This document shows, one piece after another, positions 47,367 through 57,373 of a DNA stretch of 64,000 bases. Position numbers and translations under genes: made by a program. Within the stretch, counting starts at the first letter, position 1; every line of letters begins with the position of its first letter. The DNA is from JBBRHQ01 sp963738305. Its GTDB lineage: Bacteria; Actinomycetota; Thermoleophilia; Solirubrobacterales; 70-9. The notes under the pieces are model-generated. The model saw only the letters and a list, made by a program, of their open reading frames with translations, searched no databases and was not told the origin of the DNA. The stretch lies in assembly GCA_963738305.1 (NCBI GenBank), contig CAVTVU010000006.1, forward strand, positions 186,001 to 250,000. The letters are read 5' to 3'.

Positions 47367-47715
47367 AAGCGGCCCCCCGGACGCGGAAGCCTGATCGCCA
47401 GGCTCCCGGTGGTTGTGAGCGCGATCGGACTGGAGCAGAGGAGGCCGCGTTTCCAAGCGGCCCCCGGACGCGGAAGGCCGATTGCGAGGCTCCCGGTGGT
47501 TGTGAGCGCGATCGGACTGGAGCAGAGGAGGCCGCGTTTTCCAAGCGGCCCCCGGACGCGGAAGGCCGATTGCGAGGCTCCCGGTGGTTGTGAGCGCGAT
47601 CGGACTGGAGCAGAGGAGGCCGCGTTTTCCAAGCGGCCCCCGGACGCGGAAGGCCGATTGCGAGGCTCCCGGTGGTTGTGAGCGCGATCGGGCTGGAGCA
47701 GAGGAGGCCGCGTTT
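47367..47715 (+). repeat. Four 88-bp tandem copies of a structured element (family A)
   Basis: Copies at 47367-47454, 47455-47542, 47543-47630 and 47631-47715, nearly identical, no spacers. Each has an outer stem GCGGCC/GGCCGC, the conserved segment CCGGACGCGG, an inner stem CCGATTGCG/CGCGATCGG (one wobble) closing a 20-nt loop AGGCTCCCGGTGGTTGTGAG, then CTGGAGCAGAGGAGG, and a TTTT tail on the plus strand. The array fills the gap between the sigma gene stop and the convergent gene stop at 47720. Related single copies are at 60.87-61.08 kb. Function is unknown; stacked terminators or a structured RNA are candidates. Confidence 0.9.
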
Positions 47716-47719
47716 ACTA

Positions 47720-48073
47720 TCAATCGTCCAGCAGGCTGCGACTGATCCGGCCTGTCTCGAGGTGGGCGGCGAAATAGAGGGCTGCGTGCTCGGCCAGGCG
47801 CGCGGCTGAGACGCCCTGGCGGTCGGCCTCGCGCTCGAGCGCTTCCCAGGGAGCGTCGTCGATCGTGATCTGCACCTTGACGCCCTCCCCCTCGACCAGG
47901 TCGCGGCGGAAGCGGGGATAAGCCCAGCCAGGCGCATAGGAGTCCTTCTCGGTGAGGTAGTAGCGGATCGCCAGCTCAAGGGCAGGCCCGAGGCTGGTCG
48001 ACTCCGGGTTGCCCTCCCCACGCAGGGCCCTGAGGCTGATCTCGCCGAGGACGACGTTGACGATCCGCGGCAT
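47720..48073 (-). CDS. Small hypothetical protein, paralogue of the gene at 46.1 kb
   Basis: 117 residues from ATG 48073 (MPRIVNVVLGEISLRALRGE). No named family recognised. Shared blocks with the 46055-46414 gene include VVLG, A-x-RYYL, PGW, LEREADRQGVSAARLAEHAA, LYFAAHL and SLLDD. The middle block (VQITIDDAPWEALEREADR) looks like a beta-strand then helix, compatible with a ribbon-helix-helix-like DNA binder, a guess only. The pair flanks the ECF sigma gene on the opposite strand, so a regulatory role for both is plausible but unproven. Confidence 0.7.
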   Translation of the reverse strand: MPRIVNVVLGEISLRALRGEGNPESTSLGPALELAIRYYLTEKDSYAPGWAYPRFRRDLVEGEGVKVQITIDDAPWEALEREADRQGVSAARLAEHAALYFAAHLETGRISRSLLDD

Positions 48074-48118
48074 GGCTACTCTCTCTTGTCTTGGCGAAGG
48101 CGGACTGGGCGAACCATG

Positions 48119-48383
48119 TTATTTCGCCGGGCGGCCGCCATCCTCCCCATTACTCGGAGAGTTGTCCAGGGTGAGCGCGTTTCTCGCGTCTTCAGGATCG
48201 AGGAACTCCTCGACCCTCACCGCGCGCCCCTCCTCGACGTCGAGATCGTCGCGATCCTCACCTCGCCCCCTCGGCGCCGCTGTCCCCGCTCCCCGGGGGG
48301 TCGGCGAGCGCGGTCATCGCCACGAGATCGCGGTCGTTGTAGGCCTCGATCCAAGCCTCCACATGCTCTGAGAGGCCACTCAC
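48119..48383 (-). CDS. Small protein, about 87 residues, one frameshift
   Basis: GTG start at 48383: SEHVEAWIEAYNDRDLVAMT then ALADPPGSGDSG. After a one-base frameshift near 48265 the other frame reads EDRDDLDVEEGRAVRVEEFL, DPEDARNALTLDNS, ending at TAA 48119-48121. The total is 265 nt, one more than a multiple of three, consistent with a single insertion. The start resembles the first helix of SnoaL/NTF2-like small proteins, but the rest is too short and acidic to say. It lies just downstream of rel in the leftward direction. Confidence 0.5.
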
Positions 48384-48423
48384 GGGCCGCCCATTGTCGC
48401 CCTCGGTGCGGGGTCCGACGACG

Positions 48424-50790
48424 CTAGCCGGTCGGCGTGACCCGGTAGGCGTCGAAGACCGACTCCACGTTGCGGATCCGCGAGATGCACTGCTTCAGCT
48501 GCTGGGTGTCACCGACCTCGACCACGAAGCGGTTCTTGACCATCGGGTGCTTGGTCGTGCAGCTCGCCTCGAGGATGTTGATCCCGGCCTCGGCCAGGGT
48601 CCTCGAGAGGTCCTCGAGCAGGCGGGTGCGGTCCCAGGCATCGACCTGCAGCTCGACCCGATAGGAGGCCTCGTTGTCCCCGTCCCAGCTGACGTCCACG
48701 AACCGCTCCGGCGCCTTCTTCAGGGCCCGGACGTTGCGACAGTCCTCGCGATGGATCGTGATCCCGCGGCCAAGCGAGACGTAGCCGATGATCTCGTCGC
48801 CCGGCACCGGGCGGCAGCACTTCGCCAACCTCACCACCACGTCCTCGACCCCCTTGACCTGGATCCCGAAGTTCGACGCCTCCTTGGTGCGGCGGGCGGC
48901 ATCCTCGCGGCTGGAGTCCAGCCCCAGCGGCGCCTTCTCCTCCACCGCCTCTCCGGCCTTGAGCCGCTGCATCAGCTTGTTCGCGACCGTCTTCGCCGTG
49001 ATCTTGCCCTGCCCCAGGGCGATGTAGAAGTCGGTCGCCTTGCGGAAGCCCATCTCGCGGAAGACGTCCGCGAGCAGTGGCGACATCGCCAGCTTCTGCA
49101 TCGGCAGGTTGCGCTTCCGCAGGGCCTGCTCGAGCACCTCCCGTCCGCGACGCTCGGCGTCCTCGCGGCGCTCCTCCTTGAACCAGGCGCGGATCTTGTT
49201 GCGCGCGCGGCTGGTGCGGACCAGCTTCAGCCAGTCCCGGGAGGGGCCGCGCTCGCGCTTCGCGGTCAACACCTCGACGATGTCCCCGGACCGGAGCTGG
49301 TAATGGAGCGGGACGATCTTGCCGTTCACCTTGGCGCCGACGCAGCGGTGCCCGACGTCGGTGTGCACGGCGTAGGCGAAGTCGAGCGGGGTCGAGCCGC
49401 CCGAAAGGTTCTTGACCTCGCCCTTGGGCGTGAACACGAAGACCTCGTCCTCGAACAGGTCCACCTTGAGCGACTCGAGGAACTCGGCCGGGTCCTGCTC
49501 GCCCTCGTGCTCGACGAGCTGGCGCAGCCAGGTCATCTTCTCGCGCCTCGGGTCGCCGTTGCCGCCCTCCTTGTATGCGACGTGGGCGGCGATCCCGAAC
49601 TCGGCCAGCTCATGCATCTCGGCGGTCCGGATCTGGATCTCCAGCGGCTTGCCCTCCGGGCCGATCACGGTCGTGTGCAGCGCCTGGTACATGTTCGCCT
49701 TGGGCATCGCAACGAAGTCCTTGAAGCGGCCCGGCAGGGGCTTCCAAAGCGAGTGGATGACGCCGATCGCGCCGTAGCAGTCCTTGACCGAACCGACGAT
49801 CACGCGCATCGCGGTGAGGTCGAGGATCTCGTTGAACTCCCGCCCCTTCTTGGTCATCTTCGTGTAGATCGAGTAGAAGTGCTTGGCGCGGCCCGAGATC
49901 TGCGCCTCGATCCCAACCTGCTTCAGCTCCTCGGCCAGGAAGTGGCCCGCGTCCTTCACGTAGCTCTCGCGCTCCGCCCGCTGCTGGGCCACCAGGTCCT
50001 TGATCTCCTCGTACTTGCGCGGGTGCAGGGTGGCGAAGGCCAGGTCCTCCAGCTCCCACTTGATCGCGTGGATCCCGAGGCGGTGGGCAAGGGGCGCGTA
50101 GATCTCGATCGTCTCCCGCGCCTTGGCGATCTGCTTCTGCTTGGGGAGCGCCGCGAGCGTGCGCATGTTGTGCAGGCGGTCGGCGAGCTTGATCAGGATC
50201 ACCCTGACGTCGCTCGCCATCGCGACCATCATCTTGCGGTAGTTCTCCGCCTGACGCTCGTCCCGGCTCTCGAATGTGATCCCGGTCAGCTTGGTGACGC
50301 CGTCGACCAGCTGCGCCACCTCCTCGCCGAAATCCGAGTCGATCTCCTCCAGGTTGGCGCTGGTGTCCTCGACCGTGTCGTGGAGGAGCGCCGCGCACAG
50401 GGTCTCGGTGTCGAGGCGCATCCCCGCGCAGATCCTGCGCCACGCCCACCGGGTGGGTGATGAACTCGTCCCCGGACTTCCGCATCTGGTCGGCGTGGCG
50501 CTCGCAGGCGAAGGCGAACGCCCGCTCCACCGCGCGGCGATCGACCTCCGACGGCGTCGGCGGCTCACCGTCGAGCGAAGAGTCGAACTCCTCGACCAGC
50601 GCCAGCAGATCGCCGAGCAGCGTCCGCTGCTCGGCACTGAGGCCGCGGGTCTGCTCGTCGACCGGCGCCGTGGCATGCTCGCGGACCGCCCCGACCTTGG
50701 TGTGTCCGGTGCGGTCCTCAAGCTCCTCGGCCCCGTTTCCCGACGCTGGGGGCAGCCCGGCCTCCGCGGCCGTCGCGGCCGCGGGCTCCT
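48424..50790 (-). CDS. rel: Bifunctional (p)ppGpp synthetase/hydrolase, Rel (frameshift; start unresolved)
   Basis: About 785 residues. N-terminal HD hydrolase: KSGDEFITHPVGVA, then (next frame) LCAALLHDTVEDTSANLEEI and KLADRLHNMRTLAALPKQKQ. Synthetase: ILDLTAMRVIVGSVKDCYGA and KANMYQALHTTVIGPEGKPL. Then TGS (VFVFTPKGEVKNLSGGSTPL), the helical/zinc-finger-like region with VRLAKCCRPVPGDEIIGYVS, and a C-terminal ACT (DAWDRTRLLEDLSRTLAEAG). The frame changes near 50435. No ATG/GTG/TTG was found in the N-terminal frame close to the recJ stop, so the start is marked just downstream of it. It controls the stringent response. Confidence 0.88.
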   Translation of the reverse strand, partial: RSPRPRRPRRPGCPQRRETGPRSLRTAPDTPRSGRSASMPRRRSTSRPAASVPSSGRCSAICWRWSRSSTLRSTVSRRRRRRSIAARWSGRSPSPASATPTRCGSPGTSSSPTRWAWRRICAGMRLDTETLCAALLHDTVEDTSANLEEIDSDFGEEVAQLVDGVTKLTGITFESRDERQAENYRKMMVAMASDVRVILIKLADRLHNMRTLAALPKQKQIAKARETIEIYAPLAHRLGIHAIKWELEDLAFATLHPRKYEEIKDLVAQQRAERESYVKDAGHFLAEELKQVGIEAQISGRAKHFYSIYTKMTKKGREFNEILDLTAMRVIVGSVKDCYGAIGVIHSLWKPLPGRFKDFVAMPKANMYQALHTTVIGPEGKPLEIQIRTAEMHELAEFGIAAHVAYKEGGNGDPRREKMTWLRQLVEHEGEQDPAEFLESLKVDLFEDEVFVFTPKGEVKNLSGGSTPLDFAYAVHTDVGHRCVGAKVNGKIVPLHYQLRSGDIVEVLTAKRERGPSRDWLKLVRTSRARNKIRAWFKEERREDAERRGREVLEQALRKRNLPMQKLAMSPLLADVFREMGFRKATDFYIALGQGKITAKTVANKLMQRLKAGEAVEEKAPLGLDSSREDAARRTKEASNFGIQVKGVEDVVVRLAKCCRPVPGDEIIGYVSLGRGITIHREDCRNVRALKKAPERFVDVSWDGDNEASYRVELQVDAWDRTRLLEDLSRTLAEAGINILEASCTTKHPMVKNRFVVEVGDTQQLKQCISRIRNVESVFDAYRVTPTG

Positions 50791-53342
50791 CTAGCGATCT
50801 CTCAGACTCTCGAGGTATCTCTTGCCCTCCTCGTGACGGGCGCCGCAGGCTCGAAATGCCGCTGAACGCTCCAGATCTGTCCCGTCCGAGGATACGGCCC
50901 CAAGGCGCCGAACACCCGATTCCACCCTTATTTCGGCGAGACCAAGCTCCCCGAGGACAGAAGCGCATCGCGCTGCCAGCTCGGGGCTGCGGTGATGCTC
51001 ACCGCCCCCGCGCAGGGCGGCCCGCAGCCCCTCTCCCTCGCACGGCGCCGCCTTCCTCAGCTCGACGAACAGCGAGCGAAGCGCCATCCGCAGCCCGCAC
51101 TGCTCCTCGAGCACCGAGAGGGCGAAGGCGATCTCGGGCTCGTCCCAGACCGGATGCAGGTAGCCCCGTGACGCGCCCGGCCTCGGCGAGCTCCATCAGC
51201 CCGGCCGAGGGGGGCGGGTCGACGAGGACGACGTGGACGTGGTCCGAGGCGAGCTCGGGCACCAGCCGGAGAGCCGCGTAGTCGGTCAGCGCCAGACCCC
51301 CCGGCCGGGGGCGCCGCAGGGCCCCGATCGCCTCTCGCGAGCAACGCCCGCAGGCGATCCGGGGCGCCCCCGCGCCGAACCGGGCAAGGCCCGCGGCGCC
51401 GGTGGCGAGTCGGCTCCTTCGCGACGCATCTGCCGAGAGGACCAGCACCGAGTCGCCGCTGGAGACCAACTCGGCAATTATCGCTGCCGCCGAGCCACGG
51501 CGCCACACCCGCTCGCGCCCCTCGGGGCCGGGCGGCGAGGAAACTGCCGCGAGGGGGCCGCGGGCCGTCTCGGCCTCGAAGCGCTCCCACCACTCGGCTG
51601 CGGCGAGCTCGCAGCGGTGCTCCGATTCTGTCGCGGTGCACTTCCCCTCGCCCAGCCGATACATCTCCCGCAGCACCAGGCGGGGCTCGAGCGCTCCGTT
51701 CCACTGGTTGACCTCGAGCCGCACCGCGGCGTCGATCGCCTCGTCCTCGGCCACCGGAATCGAGGGACGGCCGAAGGCAACGGTGAGCGCCCGGTTGACG
51801 CCACTGTGCAGGTTGAAGCGGGAGTGCTTGCCGTCCCCCATGCCGCGGACGTCCCGCACGCGAGCCGATGGGACGAGCAGGCTGACGCCCGGGTTGCCGA
51901 CCCCGAAGGGACCCAAACGCTCCAGCTCCTCGGCGAGGTCGAGCCCGATCCGATCGCCCCCCACGACCGCGTCGATGCGCTCGGTGCGGACCCGCTGGCC
52001 GGGCCCGATGGTCGCCGCGGCATGCGCCACGAAGGCTTCCCGGAAGGCCTCGACCCCGCCTGCCACGGTCTCCAGCCCGGCGGCGGCCCGGTGCCCGCCG
52101 AAGCGCTCCAGGTGCTCGGAGCAGGCCCGCAGCCCCTCAAGGAGGTCGTAGCCCTGCACGCTGCGCCCCGAGCCGCGCCCGCGCCCCTCGGAGTCGAGCG
52201 TGATCAGGATCGCCGGCTTCATGTGATGCTCGGCCAGATGCGAAGCCACGATGCCGATCACGCCCGGATGCCAGCCGGGCCCGGCGAGGACGATCGCGCC
52301 GGCCTCTCGCAGCCGGTCGGGCAGCCCGGAGAGCGCGGCATTCGCGGCGGCCTCGACCTCTCTCTCGGTCTGGCGACGCTCGGTGTTGGCCCGATCCAGC
52401 TCGGCCGCGATCGCCCCGGCTCGCTCGTGATCGCCGGTGAGGAAGAGCTCGACTCCCGCGTCGGCCCTGTAGAGACGCCCCGCGGCGTTGATCTCTCGGC
52501 GCCAGGCGAAAGCCCAGGTCTCCCTCGTCGAGGCTCGAGGGCTCGCAGCGGGCGACCTCGATCAGGGCGCGCAGCCCCGGGCGCCTGGCGCGCCGCGCAA
52601 TCTCGAGCCCGCGCCGGGTCAGCGAGCGGTTCTCGCCCCGCAGCGGGACAACGTCGGCGACCGTCGCCAGCGCGACGAGGTCGAGGTCGTGCTCCGCAGC
52701 GCCGGCGTCGCCGCCGGCGGCCTCACGGAGGCCTTCGGTCAGCTTCCACGCGACCGCCGCCCCGCAGAGCCCATCGAACGGGTAGCCGCTCAGCGACGGA
52801 TGCAGGATCGGGCAGTCGGGAAGCTCGGGGCCGGGCTGGTGATGGTCGGTGACGATCACCTCCATCCCCCGCTCCCTGGCCCGCGCGACCGCGTCGATGG
52901 CGGTGATCCCGCAGTCCACGGTGAGGACGAGCGAGGTGCCGCGCGCGGCCAGCGCATCGACGCCCGCCTCGGTGAGCCCGTAGCCGTCTGCCACCCGGTC
53001 GGGGATCAGCCAGTCGCACTCGGCCCCCAGTTCGCGCAGGGCGCCGACGGCGATCGCCGTGGCGCAGACGCCGTCGACATCGAAGTCGCCGTGGACGGTG
53101 ATCCTGCGACCCGCCTCGATCGCCTCCAGCAGCATGGCGCTGATCTCCCCCATCGGCTCGAACGCGGCCGCCGGATGGGACTCGTCAGCCTCGAGGAAGG
53201 AGCGGGCCTGCTCCGGGGTCCGGTAGCCCCGTCGGACCAGCGCGATCGCTACCGGCTCGCTGAGGCGGAGATCCTGGCTGAGCGTCCGCGCATCCGCGTA
53301 GGAGTAGGGCTCGGCCGCAAAGGCCTTGGCGATCTGAGCCAT
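50791..53342 (-). CDS. recJ: Single-stranded-DNA exonuclease RecJ (frameshifts)
   Basis: About 850 residues. DHH motifs: ITVHGDFDVDGVCATAIAVG, LVLTVDCGITAIDAVARARE and VIVTDHHQPGPELPDCPILH. DHHA1: VIGIVASHLAEHHMKPAILI, GSGRSVQGYDLLEGLRACSE and ERFGGHRAAAGLETVAGGVE. OB-like region: GPFGVGNPGVSLLVPSARVR. A long C-terminal extension of about 270 residues is unlike E. coli RecJ and resembles longer RecJ forms with a degenerate helicase-like tail. Frames change near 52500 and 51175. In many actinobacteria apt occupies this place between sec genes and rel. A TAGCCT hexamer six bases upstream of the ATG suggests a leaderless transcript. Confidence 0.85.
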
Positions 53343-53434
53343 GCACCGAGGCTAAGTAACGGCCCCGACATCACTTCTCCCCTCGCCACCCCGAATTTGC
53401 GGCGACTTCGCACTCCCATCCCGCCCGCCACCGG

Positions 53435-53481
53435 ACGTGGGGCTTCTGAACTGCGCATAGCGCGGTTGAGAGGTCCCACGT
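53435..53481. terminator. 47-nt hairpin (family B, copy 2) upstream of recJ
   Basis: ACGTGGG at 53435-53441 pairs with CCCACGT at 53475-53481 and the interior continues as an imperfect stem closed by GCGC-ATA-GCGC. The surrounding 186-bp gap (53343-53528) holds nothing else recognised. For leftward transcripts it lies after the 53529 gene and before recJ, so it may terminate the secDF unit or act as an attenuator. It matches the copy at 43502-43548 at 39 of 47 positions in inverted orientation. Confidence 0.6.
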
Positions 53482-53528
53482 GCCCGCGTCGTGCAGGCGG
53501 GAATTCCCCGGGTCGCCTGGCGGAGGCC

Positions 53529-53798
53529 CTAGCTGGACTCGAGGCGCTCCTGTCGGATGCCGAGCGCGTAGATCACCCCCAGCCCGATCAGCGTTCCGGG
53601 GATCGCCAGCAGGGCCGTGCCGAGGTCGGTGTCACCGAGGCCCCGGCCGCTGATCGCCCAGATGACGGCGCCAAAGGCGACCGACCCGATCACGGCGCCG
53701 ATGAAGGCCCCGATGATGCCCTGCCAGAAGCGATCCGGAATGAACACGGTGAAGTGCCAGAGCGCGATACCCATCGTGAACCAGACCAGGATCGCCAT
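53529..53798 (-). CDS. Small membrane protein, 89 residues
   Basis: Three hydrophobic segments (ILVWFTMGIALWHFTVFI, IIGAFIGAVIGSVAFGAVI, LAIPGTLIGLGVIYALGI). Glycine-zipper-like middle. It begins two bases after the secDF stop in the same direction, so it is probably co-transcribed with it. No family recognised with confidence; YtxH/transglycosylase-associated-like or an accessory of the secretion complex are guesses. Confidence 0.65.
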   Translation of the reverse strand: MAILVWFTMGIALWHFTVFIPDRFWQGIIGAFIGAVIGSVAFGAVIWAISGRGLGDTDLGTALLAIPGTLIGLGVIYALGIRQERLESS

Positions 53799-53800
53799 GG

Positions 53801-56800
53801 CTATCTGTTGCTCCCGTGCTTGCGTCGCCCACCGCGCTTTGCTCGGCGGCGCTCCCGGCGCGCTGCCCGCTCGGCATCGCGGGATCCGGGCTCGGGCTCC
53901 GGGCCCGTCTCGTCGCCGACCTCGGATTCGGCCTCGGCGCCGTCACCTTCGGCCCCGTCGGGCACCGTGGCCTCGGCCAGCGCGGCCGGGGCAACCACCT
54001 CGCGCTCGTTCGGCTCCTCCTCTGACTCCGGCGTCGCCGTTACTCCGTCCCCCCCGCGCCGCTTCGCGGCGATACCGGCCTCGATCTCCTCGTCGGTCTC
54101 GTCGTCGCTGCTCAGCTTCGCCACCTCGACGTCGTCGGCGAAGGCCGGCACCCTGCCCTCGATCTGCTCGATCCGCGACCGACGGCGGCGATAGGCGGGC
54201 TCGCGCTCCTTCCAGGCGTTGAGCACCGGCGAAGCGATGAAGATCGAGGAGTAGGTCCCCGAGGCGATCCCCACCAGCATCGCGAAGGCGAAGTCCTGGA
54301 GGATCACGCCGCCGAAGATCAACAGCGAGACGACGCCGAACAGAGTCGAGATGCTGGTCACCAGGGAGCGGGTCAGCACCTCGCTCATCGAGCGGTTGAC
54401 GATCTGCGAGAAGGCCGCCCGCGGCATCCGCGGCAGGTTCTCGCGTATTCGGTCGAAGACGATAATCGTGTCGTAGAGCGAGTAGCCGAGAATCGTCAGG
54501 AAGGCCGCCACCGTGCCGGTGGTCACCTCACGACCGGTCAGCGAGTAGATCCCCGCGGTGATCAGGATGTCGTGGAGCAGCGCGATCAGGACCGGGATCG
54601 CGAACTTGGGCTGGAAGCGGAACGCGATGTAGGCGCCGATCACCAGGATCGAGAGGATCAGGGCCTGCAGGGCGCTGTTCGCCACCTGCTGGCCGAAGGT
54701 GGGCCCGACGCTGGTGCTGTCGAAGCCGTCGGGGGCGACCCGGTAGGCGTCGGCAAGGGCCTTGCGGGCGTCCTTGACCCGGTCGGGCTGGAGCTGGGTC
54801 GTCTGGATCTGGAAGACGTTGTCGCCGAGCACCGGGTCGGAGACCTTCTGGATCTCCTCGCCGTCGATTCCGGCGCCGCTCGAGCGTGCTTCGGACCGAG
54901 TCCTCGTCGGTCGGCTTGACCAGTGCCACCTTGATCCGGGTCCCCGACTCGAAATCGATCCCGAAGTTGAGCTGCTTGGTGGCCAGGGAGAGGGCGCCGA
55001 TCAGCAGGATGCAGCCGGAGAGCGAAAAGAACCAGCGGCTGGCGCGCATGAAGTCGAAGTGCCAGCGCATCCGCTCCTTGGCGGCGGCGCCGAGCATGCT
55101 GGGCGCGTTGAGGAAGTGGCTGCGGCTCATCGTCCCCAGCAGCGCCTGGGTGAAGACGACCGCGGTCAGCAGCGAGACGATCGTCCCGACCCCGAGCGTG
55201 AAGGCGAAGCCCTTCACCCCGGCCGTCGCCAGCACGAAGAGGATGAACGCGGTCAGCAGCGTTACGACGTTCGCGTCGATGATCGTCGCGATCCCCCGGC
55301 GGTAGCCGGCGGCGATCGCGGAGGGCATCGATCTGCCCGCCCGCACCTCCTCCTTTATTCGCTCGAAGATGACGATGTTGGAGTCCGCGGCGACCCCGAT
55401 CGTCAGCACCAGGCCGGCGATGCCCGGCAGGGTCAGCGTGATCGGGATCAGCTTGATCAGCGCGAAGAAGATCACCGCGTAGGCGCCCAGCGCGATCGAG
55501 GCAATCAGGCCGAGGAAGCGGTAGAAGACCAGCAGGAAGAGGATGACCGCGATCAGGCCGAGGACACCCGCCTTGACGCCTTCGTCGAGCGCCTGCTGCC
55601 CAAGGGTCGCCGAGACCTGGGTCTGGCTGATCAGCTTGAGGTTGATCGGCAGGGCGCCGATCTGGAGGGTCGTCGCCAGGTCCTGGGCCTCGCCGATGTC
55701 CTTGAACCCGCCGGAGATCTCGGCCCCGGTGCGGCCGTCGATCCCATCGGGGTTCTCCGCGAAGTTGATGATCGGCCGCGTCTTGACGACGTTGTCGAGG
55801 ACCACCGCGAAGTGCCCTGAGAGGGCCGCCGCCTGATCGGGGCTGACCGAGCCGATCGCGCCCGCCGCAGCGGCGCTGTTGGCGCCTCGCTGGGCGATCG
55901 TCCTGGTCACGTCCTGGAAGGCCGAGCGGCCCTGGTCGGTGAAGTCGAACGTGACGTTGGGTGCGTTGTTCTGGTCGAACCCCTGCTTGGGGTTGGTGAT
56001 ATCGGTGCCCGAGAGCGACGGGCGGTCGCGGATCGCGTACCAGCCGGGCTGGAACTCCTCCGGCGGCACCACCTTGCCGTCCGAGTCGCTGGGCGACTCC
56101 GAGGCGACGATCGTCCCCACCGGCACCTTGACGATGATCCCGTCGCGGGGGCGCTTCTGGCCGGTCGGGCTGACGTAGAGGTCGTGCTTGGAGGTCTCGG
56201 GACCCGCGATCAGCTTGTGCGGGGGCTCCTGGTCGAACAGGTAGTAACGCGGGGTCGAGGCGGTGCAGTCGTTGCACGGCTGCGGCTCCTGCTTCCTGGC
56301 GAGCTGCGCAGCCTGGTAGGCGTTCGGGTAGGCGCCGGAGAGGACCAGCTGTTGGGCCAGAGGCTCCGTCGGGTCGCGTCCTGCGTCGCGCCAGCGCTTG
56401 TTCGACGCCTTCAGCGCCGCCTGCGGGGGATTCACGCCGGGGTGGCCGCCGATCACCTTCTCGGGGCCGATCAGGTTCGGCTCCCAGTCGAAGAAGTAGA
56501 GCTGGGCGGTCGTCCCGACCTGGTCGATCGCCCGCTGGGCGTTAGTGACGTCGGGGAGGCTGACCGAGATCTCCGTGTTGCCGAGCCGCGAGACCTCCGG
56601 CTCGGAAACGCCCAGCTCGTCGATCCGCTCGCGGATGATCGTGATCGAGCGGTCGATGTCGCCCCCGCTCACCTCCTTGACCTGGCCCGAGGGCTTGCCC
56701 TGATAGACCAGCTCGACCCCGCCCTTGAGGTCGAGGCCGAGCTTGGTCGGCTTGGAGACGATGACCAGCGCCGAGACGCTGACCAGGCCCAGGACAAACA

Positions 56801-56834
56801 GGAGGATGAACAGGTGCCGGCGCCGGCTGCCCAT
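53801..56834 (-). CDS. secDF: Fused protein-export membrane protein SecDF (one frameshift)
   Basis: About 1,010 residues. SecD half: MGSRRRHLFILLFVLGLVSV, LGLDLKGGVELVYQG (D1 motif), TTLQIGALPINLKLISQTQV, LTIGVAADSNIVIFERIKEE. With no stop between, it continues to SecF: LNFGIDFESGTRIKVALVKP, then after a frameshift near 54890 DNVFQIQTTQLQPDRVKDAR, ILGYSLYDTIIVFDRIRENL and a charged Arg/Glu-rich tail. Twelve helices expected. A large extracytoplasmic insert with CNDC cysteines is in the P1 region. Fusion is common in Firmicutes; most actinobacteria keep secD and secF separate. It drives late steps of Sec export with proton flow. Confidence 0.85.
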
Positions 56835-56842
56835 CGCGGTGG

Positions 56843-57331
56843 CTATCCCTCGGGCGTGAGGACGATCAGCAGGCCGCCGTCGTCGTCGTAGGCCGGGAAG
56901 ACGTCCGCGACCGCGTCGGCCGGGAGGTCCCCCTCGGCGTTGACCGAGACGCGCTTGCCGAGCGAGCGCACCCCCCACTCGAGCGAGGTCTCGATCGGGT
57001 CGGTGAAGCCGTCGCCGTTGGTGTCGGCGCTCTCCCCGCCGTCGCCCTCCTCGATCCAGCGCAGGCCGAGCACGTCCCGCACCGGCCGACCGATCACGTC
57101 CTCGTCGGTCAGCCCGGTGAGCTCGAAGCTGCCCTTGCCGGCGTCGATCACCCGCGCCTGCCCGTCGCAGACGAAGAAGGCGGCGTTGGGAGCCGGGTAG
57201 TAGTCGTCGAGCAGCTCGAAGACGAAGCCGAAACCGCACTTCGAGCAGCCCTTCGGCCGGGCACTGAAACCCGCTGTCCGCTCGCCGCTGAGCTCCCTGT
57301 TCCCGCAGTTGGGGCAGATGAAGAAGGGCAT
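56843..57331 (-). CDS. Zinc-ribbon and PAS-like domain protein
   Basis: 162 residues from ATG 57331. N-terminus FICPNCGNRELSG and KGCSKCGFGFVFELLDDYYP form a four-cysteine zinc ribbon. The middle (NAAFFVCDGQARVIDAGKGS, FELTGLTDEDVIGRPVRDVL) resembles a PAS fold. ADTNGDGFTDP is a calcium-loop-like (DxNxDGxxD) stretch, odd for a cytoplasmic protein. It occupies the position where yajC sits in most actinobacterial ruvB-secD regions. Function unknown; sensing linked to Sec or recombination is speculation. Confidence 0.7.
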   Translation of the reverse strand: MPFFICPNCGNRELSGERTAGFSARPKGCSKCGFGFVFELLDDYYPAPNAAFFVCDGQARVIDAGKGSFELTGLTDEDVIGRPVRDVLGLRWIEEGDGGESADTNGDGFTDPIETSLEWGVRSLGKRVSVNAEGDLPADAVADVFPAYDDDGGLLIVLTPEG

Positions 57332-57373
57332 CGAGCAGACAGGCTACAAACTGGGGCGGGAATGGCGCCCGGC

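Noticed and set aside
47367..47715. Tandem repeats as a CRISPR array
   Set aside because: The 88-bp units abut directly with no unique spacers, and no cas genes are nearby.
48394..50460. 688-residue open frame on the plus strand
   Set aside because: It is the antisense of the rel coding region; the minus strand shows all HD, synthetase, TGS and ACT motifs, and GC-rich codon bias keeps the opposite frame open.
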